Below are positions 1 to 7,973 of a stretch of 64,000 nt of DNA, one piece after another. Made by a program: the position numbers and the translations under genes. The stretch is from contig MNCI01038015.1 in assembly GCA_015680685.1 (NCBI GenBank), positions 308,157 to 372,156 of the forward strand. Direction: 5' to 3'. The notes under the pieces were generated by a model. The model was not told the DNA's origin. It worked only from the letters and a program-made list of their open reading frames with translations, and made no database searches. Source of the stretch: Gnetum montanum. Taxonomy: Eukaryota; Streptophyta; Gnetopsida; Gnetales; Gnetaceae. How positions within the stretch are numbered: position 1 is the stretch's first letter; each line of letters begins with the position of its first letter.

Positions 1-822
1 CTTCCTCAAGTAGTTCCCACAACACCTCCTGCTCCAACAATGCAAGGGGAATTACCTACCCAACCGTAGCAATGTCACGCCGCGAGATCTGTAAATATTC
101 AGAGTGTAAATAACCAACCGGACACTAGTCCTGGCAATAACTGTATAAACAAGAGACCCTTTTTCAGAACTAGGAGCCCGGATAGGCTCTCGCAACAACA
201 AGCGGACGGGTGTATGTATAGACCTCTACCTACTAACGCTTCGGAGCACCCTTCAGTCCAAGGGAATGTAACGCATACGGTTATGCTAACACATACCGTA
301 ACTGACTGGATCAAGGTAGGCGCCCTTCCCAGGAAACTAACCGATCCTGGGAGTCCCTTTATTCATTTGCAGATCGCTGGCAATGCGCCACATCGAGCTC
401 TTCTTGACTCAGGTCCCGGAGTCAACTTAATTTCGCGAAAGATGTATCACACCTGGAACCTGCCCCAACTTAAGAAGAGCAACATCCAACTAGAGCTGGC
501 AGACCAGTCCATCACTATTCCCTTGGGTTTGGTGGAGGACGTTATCACCACCATGTGTGGTTGGTCCTACCCAGCAGATTTCCTAGTGATCGATGTTAAC
601 AACAATGAAGGGGACTTCCCAATTATAATGGGAAGGGCATGGCTAAGCACAGTAGATGCATGCCTTAGGATCCGTGGTCTTTCGTTGGAAATCTCCAAGA
701 TAAACATATGTGGAAAGATCGAGAAGAGGATAGTTCCATGCATCACATACAGTGATTCATCGGGTGATGACATGGAGGAAATGTCTCCATGTCACAGGTG
801 TGCCCAGGAAACTTTGCCATAA
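1..822 (+). CDS. gag-PR linker and retropepsin domain of element A
   Basis: Aspartic protease that would cleave the Gag-Pol polyprotein. The frame is open from the window edge apart from one TAG at 67-69. The first ATG in the open part is at 214, giving 202 residues, but the true product is part of a polyprotein. The catalytic motif DSG is at residues 65-67 (406-414) within LLDSGPGVNLIS. The second family motif, DFPIIMGRAWLS, follows about 120 residues later. The partner in copy B reads LLDFGFRVN at the same place, so B has lost the catalytic serine while A keeps it. The C-terminal part (about residues 160-202) aligns with the B protein up to IPCI.YSD. No RT follows, so protein from this copy could only be supplied to other elements. 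Confidence 0.85.
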
Positions 823-1070
823 AGATGCTTGTATGTAGCAACCACACAAGACGTAGTAGACACCCCGTGGTTGACAGCTCCACATAAGAGCAAACAAATA
901 TGCATGGAACGAACTGAGGCAACTCATGCCAACAACCGTGGCATAGACACATTGGAATGTAAGCATCGCCAACTTCCAACCCTGAATTTAAGATCATCAA
1001 TTGGGAGAAGTTGGGCACTGCTTAGAAATTCAAATAGGCGCTCACTACTTCGGATCTCTCCCTCACAACT
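823..1070 (+). pseudogene. PR-RT spacer remnant and pol deletion junction
   Basis: After the TAA at 820-822 the sequence still aligns with copy B 41340-41110 (the spacer ending GELEILNYFK in B): it carries the same CMERTE/CMEPIE and WLTA/WLIA words, in shifting frames. Near 1045-1060 it jumps to sequence that in B lies at about 38.22 kb, after integrase. About 2.9 kb of pol (RT, RNase H, IN) is therefore missing. The exact breakpoint cannot be set by eye. Confidence 0.7.
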
Positions 1071-1082
1071 CAGTCATGGGGG
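1071..1082 (+). other. PPT-like tract CAGTCATGGGGG at the old pol end
   Basis: Twelve bases identical to the tract next to the 3' LTR (3100-3111). The same place in copy B has CTCAATCATGGGGG (minus strand, 38201-38214). It sits just after the integrase C-terminus. It could be a second plus-strand primer site; that role is inferred. Confidence 0.55.
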
Positions 1083-1121
1083 AGATGGCCACCTATGCTA
1101 ATCATATGGGGCCCTCAGTTC

Positions 1122-1300
1122 TTTTTCAGTTTTTGTTTTACACGTTTTTGTTTTACAACGTTTTTGTTTTTCACATTTTTGTTTTACAATTTCTTTAACT
1201 TTTCTAATTTTTGTTTTACAACTTTCTTTAACTTTTCTTGTTTTTGTTTTACAACATCGTTATATTTTTCTATCTTTTTGTGTGTGTGTGTGTGTGTGTC
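1122..1300 (+). repeat. T-rich tandem repeat (unit about TTTTTGTTTTACA) and (TG)n
   Basis: Six or more imperfect copies of TTTTTGTTTTACA, some separated by CTTTAACTTTTC, end in a (TG)n run at 1279-1299. The same tract, more degraded, lies in copy B at about 38040-38160, so it is an inherited part of the element just after pol. Confidence 0.75.
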
Positions 1301-2732
1301 ATCCATCATGTAAATTCGTCACCCAATAAGTGTTCGGGCCGATGGGATGAACTGTTTTTCATTAATTGCTAATGTTTGGTTTTTACCTTTAAGTTACATT
1401 GTTGATACTAAGGTATGTTCTTTTGATATGGCAGGCAATGAGATCACTTCATCCATCCATCCATCAAGTCTATGGTTTCCCTTGGCTTGGAAATGTACAG
1501 TTCCCTTCCAATAAGAACTTTAACGAACCGGTGACTGGGCATTTCTCAAACTAAGGACGGACTCAAGGATTTGCAACGGGTGTGACTTCAAGGGAACTTG
1601 GTGCTCTTGTGTTGGTCTTTCACTTGGGTGCTTGGATGTTTTCTTCTTGGGTTTTCTTACCGTTCTGATGTAACCCAATAATCGGAAGCTGAGACAATAA
1701 AAATAAAGAAGTCTTTGCATGGTGTGGTCCCCACGCATACAAACACAAAACAAGAAAAAGAAAAAAAAAGAAAATAAAAGAGAGTGAAAAAGCTCAAAAA
1801 GCTAAAAGTGAGGATTCAAAGCACACCCCTTAGACAGAATAAATGTGGGCTGCAAGCACTTGTTATGGAACCAAAGTGTTCCCTCTAAATAAGGCCCTTC
1901 TCGCTTCCCATTCTCTTTGTTGTTTCATCGGAATGGTGGCGGCTTCTCGAAGTTGCATCCTTGTTGCCCAAGTGGATGATTTAACCAACTGCATTGATGC
2001 GAAGTCACTGGAAGTGGTTGGTTTGAGCCCAGAGTTGGAATGAGATTCGCCAAGTCACATTAATCATGTAACACACAAGGGGCTGTACACCACCTTGTTC
2101 TTGGGATTCCATTCCACTTCTCTTCTTCCCATCTTTCTCTCCATTGTTCACCTCATTGCCGGTTATATCATTGTATATATTTTGGTTGATGCTTTGTTTT
2201 CTTTTTGGTAGATTCTTACGGTTAAGACTTTAACTATTGTTTCCAAAGGACATTCCCCCGAGCCTACGGACTCATTGAATGTGGGATTGTCAAGGCATTA
2301 AGGGCATGAGCCTGCTTTGGGGAGGACCCACTGACATTCCTATTTGGAACACTAGTTCACTTCTTTTCCTTAAAATTTTGCAATTAATTAACATTTTTGT
2401 TCATCCACATCATGACATCCTTTCGATCGATGCCATAGTTGTTCCCTTTTTACCTATTATTCCTATTCCTTTTTTCTCTCCATTCTACCTCTACCGTAGG
2501 TTCGCGATTAGTCATGGGGGTACGGGGCCTGACTTTTCGATTTTTATCCTAAGCCCCAGATTTTTTCGTTTTTTCTTCCTTACCCCTATACCTTCGGTAG
2601 TCATCATCTATATTTTCCCAGATCCATATCAGCCATACCACACCTTAGCCAGTGATCCTAAACCGAAGCAAGGTATGCTTTACTTAATGATTCAATTACC
2701 CTTGCTAATATATGATGGTGTTGTGCGTGCAG
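1301..2732 (+). other. untranslated spacer between pol and 3' ORF of element A
   Basis: About 1.4 kb with no credible coding frame. It aligns in blocks with copy B about 37.8-36.1 kb (shared words include GGGTGTGACTTCAAGG, TGCGAAGTCACTG and GGGCATGAGC.TGCT). It ends in TGTGCGTGCAG at 2722-2732, a pyrimidine/AG acceptor-like site immediately before an ATG. Copy B ends its spacer the same way (TTGTGATTATAG before ATG). A second ATGGGGG tract, TTAGTCATGGGGGTA, is at 2508-2522. A 179-codon open frame at 2279-2818 has no protein-like conservation with B and is read as chance. Confidence 0.6.
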
Positions 2733-2939
2733 ATGGCAATCATACAAAAACAGAATGGATCTGGGGCAGACACTTGGAATGGAGCAGCGCTGAAGCAGCA
2801 TGCAAGGAATGGAGTTGATAATGCGCTTACAGATGAACAACGAAAGGCGCAATCTAGGTGTTGGCAGCAACAAGACTCTTCTCTCTTCTTCTCTTCTATT
2901 ATCTCTTCACCTTTCTCTCAGCTGCCAAATGTGGCCTGA
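2733..2939 (+). pseudogene. remnant of the 3' ORF of element A
   Basis: Sixty-eight codons from the ATG next to the acceptor-like AG. The start matches the start of the much longer 3' ORF in copy B (ATG at 36112, minus). The B version is roughly 900 codons in length; this one stops at 2937-2939 and runs straight into the 3' untranslated region, so most of the ORF has been deleted. The remnant begins MAIIQKQNGSGAD and is rich in Q, N and A. No domain is recognisable. It is probably not functional. Confidence 0.5.
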
Positions 2940-2953
2940 TGTCGTTGTAATAA

Positions 2954-2981
2954 GGTGTTCACTCATGTTGTCATGAACACC
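2954..2981 (+). other. conserved 3' UTR hairpin (GGTGTTCA/TGAACACC)
   Basis: Arms GGTGTTCA (2954-2961) and TGAACACC (2974-2981) enclose a 12-base loop. Copy B has the same 8-bp arms at 33220-33213 and 33201-33194 with a different 11-base loop. Conserved arms around a changed loop suggest an RNA structure. Confidence 0.6.
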
Positions 2982-3097
2982 AGTTTTGTCTAGTCTTGTA
3001 ATAAAGACCGTTCACATGTCATCCCATTAGTTCCATTTTCCCTAATAATCCCATACCTACCTAATATCATTGTAAGGAACTCGAGGACGAGTTTTCA

Positions 3098-3113
3098 TTC
3101 AGTCATGGGGGTA
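3098..3113 (+). promoter_or_regulatory. polypurine tract of element A
   Basis: TTCAGTCATGGGGGTA lies directly before the LTR start TGATGAG. Copy B has the same string at 33050-33036 (minus). The position defines it as the plus-strand primer site. Confidence 0.8.
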
Positions 3114-4132
3114 TGATGAGACGCAATTTACACTATATCGCGTACGCGATATCGCGTCCCGCCGCCATTTCTATAAATAAGAGGTGGCACTCCCTTCATT
3201 TCCCAATCCTGGCTAGTGTAGCGAAGCTCTGGCAGATTGATCACTCCAGAGTTAGAATTTTTCCCCATGTGCCCGCAGTAGGAGTCCTAGAGTGAACGGC
3301 TCTTTATTCGAGCAGCTTGTAACCTGAACCCAAGTTGTGTACGGCAATAAAGACGAACTTGTTTGGATAAACCTTGCAGCACGTGGTTTCATTTATTGCT
3401 TTATTTCCTGCTTTCCTAGTGCGTTCAAGTACGACTTGATTACGAGCGTCTACGGACGTGTACGGCTAGTCAAGGAATCGGCTGCTTGACGCAATGCATG
3501 AGTACGACTCAATTACGAGCATTGGATGCTTGGTAACCCAGTAGCGTATTCCAGGATTCTGCGCTTGGTAACTCCCGGGTCTAATGTGTACGGCTAGTTG
3601 AGGAATCGGCTGCTCATTGCTAGGCTAGATCGTGTGATAAGTACGACTTAGTTACGAGCACCCACGGGTGTGTACGGCTGGCTAAGGAATCGGCTGCTTA
3701 TCACACGTAGGCTAAATAGGTGCCTCAGTACGACCACTTCGAGCACTTGCGTTACGTGTGGCGATCCCAGTAACGATTAGCGTTTGGTAAGCTGCAGTTG
3801 CATAGTTCAGGGTGTGTCCGGCAAGTGGGAACGGATGCTGACGCTAGTTAATTTAGACTTAGATCTTAGTTAGAGTTAGTTTAGTTTTCTCAACCCCTTC
3901 TCCTGGTAGCATAGAAGATAAGCCGAAAATACCAAAAAAATCACATACCTCAGACTTGCTTAACCATACACCATGACACATACAAGCAAGCCTGGGAAGA
4001 CAACGAACGATTAACCCCAAGTGTTTCTTGTGGCGTTAAGGCATTTAGTCTGCGGAGTTCGACCGGATCGCGCGTGCACGCTCATATTCGTATGGTAGAG
4101 TGTAGGGGTACCTCGCCACTCATCACTCATCA
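3114..4132 (+). repeat. 3' LTR of element A (1019 bp)
   Basis: It starts TGATGAG and ends CTCATCA, perfect 7-bp inverted termini. Inside are an 18-bp perfect palindrome (3135-3152) overlapping a 12-bp one (3145-3156), a TATA box TATAAATA at 3172-3179, the conserved R-region word AGCGAAGCTCT near 3219, and an AATAAA at 3346-3351. The order matches the LTRs of B, C and E. It is about 200 bp longer than E's LTR because of a repeated module at 3428-3790. Confidence 0.9.
3428..3790 (+). repeat. module amplified in the LTR of element A
   Basis: The words AGTACGACTtgatTACGAGC and GTGTACGGCTAGtcaAGGAATCGGCTGC recur. Copies begin near 3428, 3501, 3640 and 3727 (the last partial). Element E has one equivalent (about 61421-61530). 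The amplification is specific to A among the copies visible here. Confidence 0.75.
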
Positions 4133-7051
4133 ACATATATTAGTTGTGTAAGCATGTGTGCGTAGAAATCAATGAAGGGAATTTTTTCATATGACGAAGG
4201 TATGTACTCTTTCTCATCCTTGTATACTATTTTGAATTGATGCTTAGTGTCAAATTTGGATGATGACATGAGCAAATAGACCTACATCTTGGTGTAGAGG
4301 AAGTTGTAGAACTCCTCATTGATGACTGCGAAGTTTGGGTTCTTACCCCTTTATCATAGTAACTATCTTTGTCCTATGACTACTAGCTCTTTCAGGTCAT
4401 AGATGTGAACTACATCTTGGCTAGATACCATGTATGCAAGGTCCAGTGGTAGCACACTTGATTTGCAAAAATGCATGAAATGGTACCAACAAAACCAAGT
4501 TATGCTAGAAAAAGGTAAGCTTGGCTTTGAAAAGTTCAGTAGTTGGAAAAAAAAAACCCACTTACTATAGGTTTTTATGTTGGGCTTTAAAAAGTCTAGC
4601 ACTTGTGAAAATTTAAATATGGAAAAAGTGGTTGTGGGTAATATGTTGGATTTTGGAAAGATACCCTAGTATTATTTTCAAAAAATAGGTTGGTGATAAA
4701 AAGAGTAAGTTTTTTTTTTCCTTTTTCAAGGGGTATTGGTGTACTTTCCCTTTATAAAAGCTATGTTGTCTTTTATTATAAAACCAAGAAAAAATGTTAT
4801 TTTTCAAAAGATACACTCGGTATCTTAAAAAGAAATGTTGGGTTTTGTGAGGATGTTTGACTTAATTTAATTTTAATTAAACCAAAATTTCAACAAGTAA
4901 AATTTCCTAAGGTGCAAAAGGAGTTTTGGCTGGAATTTGGTTACAACTGCAATCATAGGTGTAGTGTAGGTTGCAAGGATAATGTTGGAAAAACCCAACT
5001 ACACTAGCTTTGCTAGCAAGGCTTGCACTAGGTTTTGACAAGATGAATATAAAAATATTAATTTTCCCAATACTATGCTAGATCTTGGAGAGAACAATGC
5101 TAGCCTTGATCACAAAATTTAACAATAGGGGATTTGGATTTTTGGATCAAAACCACACTATCTTTGGAAAATCCAACAATTGTTGTGAAAATTTTATGAA
5201 CATCCAAATCACCTACAACTACTACACTAGGTTTTAGTTGCAAGAAAATGGGTAGTAGCATTGGTTTTTTTTCTAGGAGAAAATTCTTGCACAATTTTAA
5301 AGGTTTTTATGTTGTAGAGAAATTAGTTTTGAAAGGAAAATTAGATTTTGGTGAAGAGCTTGGGAGGAGGCCCTTCTTCTAGCACTAGAAATTATAATGC
5401 TTGAAAATTTGGTTGTTGGAAAACTAAAAATTTCAAGTGAAATAGCCTAACCTAGGATCCCAAGGGCCTTCGAGAAATAGGATCCAAGGAATCTTGGATA
5501 GCCTTGTTGATCATCTGAAGGACTTAGAAATTGTAAATAGTGCAATATAAATTAACAAAGAATGCAAATCTAATCGAAGAAAAAGCAAAAAATTTAAACT
5601 TAGAATAAACTTGCATAAAAAAATGACCTATTGATTTTTATTTAAAATAATAAAAATGTTGCAAGAGTAGAGTTTTAAGATGTACAAGTATGTGCCTAGA
5701 TGCACAGGGAGTTGCCCAAATGGTGCTTGAAGTTTGGTGAAACTAGTAGGTTGTGTTCTACAGTTGATTACATGAGCTAGGTGCTTACAAGCTCCAACTT
5801 CCAGAAAGCTCCTTGATAGTTCATAGATGTGGATTTTCTATGTTGGTGTGCAAGAATGATGGATAAAATACTTGACTTTTTGGTATTGGACAATGCACTG
5901 AGAGTCTCAAATGCTTAACCAATTTCCAATTTGCTAAAAAGTTCTTTCAAAGTATTAGAATTTTTTTTAAATAGGCTATTGGTGTTTAATTTGTTGTTGT
6001 AATTTTTTTGCCATGATTGGTGACATATTGCAAGCATGTGTAGGTGTGGTAGGCCTTTTACTTATAGCGTAAGTTTCATTTATGATAAGTTTTGATACCC
6101 CCAAGGCCACCAAAACCATATTGGATACCATAAATAGTAGAACTTTTCCAACTTTGTTGGCTTCACCCATCCATGATAGAATTGTTTAATTAATACTCAA
6201 ATTGTTGAAAAAAAATAAACCTCCAACCACTCCAATGCTAGCTTTTTGGAATAATTTTTAAGATTGTGGAAGCTATGTTGGAAACTACTATGAAAATGAA
6301 AACCCAAACCACTCAACATTAGCCTTTGTGAAAATGTAGAAACCCACAACTTCAATGCAAGCTTTGTGGCATCCATGTTGAAGATCACAAAAACTATGCT
6401 ACCACTACTAGGAAAGTGAAAACCCAAACCTCCCAATGCTAGGTTTGTGGCATCCACACTGGAACAATTGGCAACTATGTTGGCATTGCAAAATCATGCT
6501 AGCATTGTGGAATCCATGCTGGGACTAAGCTAGAACTATGCTAGCCAGATAGGAAGCTCCATCCACATTGGGACTATGTTGGAGCTACACTGGGTAGCTA
6601 GGAAGCCCCATCCAAGTTGGGTGTAGGTGGTTCTAGAGTATTGAGGTTATGGCCCAAGTAAAATCCATGAAAATGCAAATATATATATGACATGACATTT
6701 TAACCTTCCCAAAACCTTCCCAAGCCCAAATATAGACATGACATGACTTTTTCCACTTGGGAAGTGAAGCTACACCAACTTCTGAGGTGTTTTTCAGTCC
6801 CAAAAGTTCAATTATGTGAGATTGCACCTCATGTATTACAAACACTACATTTTTACAATAAAATTTCACCCTTGGGTTTAATGGTGAGGGTTACAAGTTG
6901 CAACATGAAATCTCTTGGTGGTGTTTCAGGGTGTACATGACTATGTATCTCTTATGGTATGTTTAAAATTTTTTATATTATAAAAATTATTTATTTATGT
7001 TTTTTATTTTTTATTTTTATTAATAAATTAATGTATGCTTAAATTTTTGTT
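4133..7051. other. unassigned AT-rich interval with degenerate repeats
   Basis: No coding frame with recognisable homology. From 6200 to about 6610 phrases such as GAAAACCCAAACC and CAATGCTAGCTTTGTGG(AC)ATCCATG recur every 60-130 bases, so a decayed tandem repeat is present. Short ORFs in this stretch merely translate that repeat. The interval may be the non-coding interior of the element whose PPT and LTR start appear at 7052-7068. Confidence 0.5.
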
Positions 7052-7889
7052 GGCCAAGGAGGAGAGATGTTAGGCTCAATGCATGATGCTAACATTGACA
7101 TTAGTGTCACCCACATGCATTGGAGGAAGAGAAAATAAAGTGGCTTAGTGTAAGGAAGATAACGTGAGCAATGACTAAGTTCTCAATGGGTAACTTTGAC
7201 ATTGATTTTTGCATTTCCATGTGTGATATTACATTGCAATGCCTACCATGCATTAACCATTCCCTAACTAAAAGCTTAAACTGAGGCTTGAAAAAAGATA
7301 TTTTATATTTTTCAATATAGAGGCTCATGTTTAGGCTTATTATGATGATGATATTATTGTAAATATTAGATTTGTATGTCTTAAGCTTGATTTGACATAT
7401 TGCTTCATGATTAGCTTAGTCTTGCTAAGTCTTGTGTAACTCACATTCTAAGGTTGAAATATCAAATACTTAATTTACAATGCTACTGGATGTTAAGTCT
7501 TTTAAAATTTACCCTTTATATTTTACACATTAGCATGTTGATACTAAACTTCAATTTGATCTTTTGATGTTAGGGATGCTATTTGATTAAGGTTACTAGT
7601 TATTGAGCCAATGTACCTTCTAGTTTATGATGTGGATTTCACCATTACAAACAAGCTTAGAAGGATTAGAGTAGTCCCTATTGTTGATGATCACTCACTC
7701 TATTCCACATAGATATGGACAAGATCGAGGGTAATATAGTTTTTCAAGTTCTTCCTAGAGCATTTTCACATACTAGTATGGACATTACTCTTTTTAGGCA
7801 TAGTCACTTACATAGTGAAGGAGATTAACTTGGGTATTAGCTCTCAATTGTTAAGGTGTATGCCCAAAAAAAATCATAGACATCAACAC
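7052..7889 (+). mobile_element. possible 3' LTR of an unclassified LTR element
   Basis: GGCCAAGGAGGAGAGA (7052-7067) is a good polypurine tract and is followed at once by TGTTAGGCTC, a typical LTR start. An end at CATCAACA near 7889 is only a guess, and no second copy of the LTR is in the window. PPT plus TGTTAG resembles Ty1/copia ends. No pol homology was seen upstream. Confidence 0.35.
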
Positions 7890-7973
7890 AATTATTGATT
7901 ATGGCTATAGGACTTAAGAGATTTAGTGAAAAGACCTAGATTAATTATGGAGGGATCATCTCTAGAAGAGGTT

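Larger units (their letters stand above)
1..4132 (+). mobile_element. Athila-like Ty3 element A, 3' part with 3' LTR
   Basis: Ty3/gypsy retroelement whose 5' end lies outside the window. In order it shows the gag-PR linker, a retropepsin, a deletion that removed RT, RNase H and integrase, a T-rich tract, a long untranslated region, a short 3' ORF, a polypurine tract and a 3' LTR ending CTCATCA at 4132. Every segment aligns by eye with the minus-strand copy B (32091-45247), which supplies the missing pol. It keeps many CpG dinucleotides that copies B, C, P and E have lost, so it is probably the youngest of the family here. Athila/Tat assignment rests on the family's tRNA-Asp PBS (seen in B, C and E) and the extra ORF after pol. 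The 3' flank is ACATA; a target-site match cannot be tested. Confidence 0.85.

Noticed and set aside
1279-1299. (TG)n as a possible Z-DNA regulatory element
   Set aside because: A short microsatellite grown from the T-rich repeat; copy B lacks it.
1001-1313. Two F/L-rich frames reading FLFYTFLFYN
   Set aside because: They translate the TTTTTGTTTTACA tandem repeat; a membrane protein is not implied.
2279-2818. 179-codon open frame, hydrophobic, + strand
   Set aside because: It lies in the untranslated spacer of A, overlaps the acceptor-like site and 3' ORF start, and the aligned part of copy B has no such frame. Its hydrophobicity comes from T-rich sequence.
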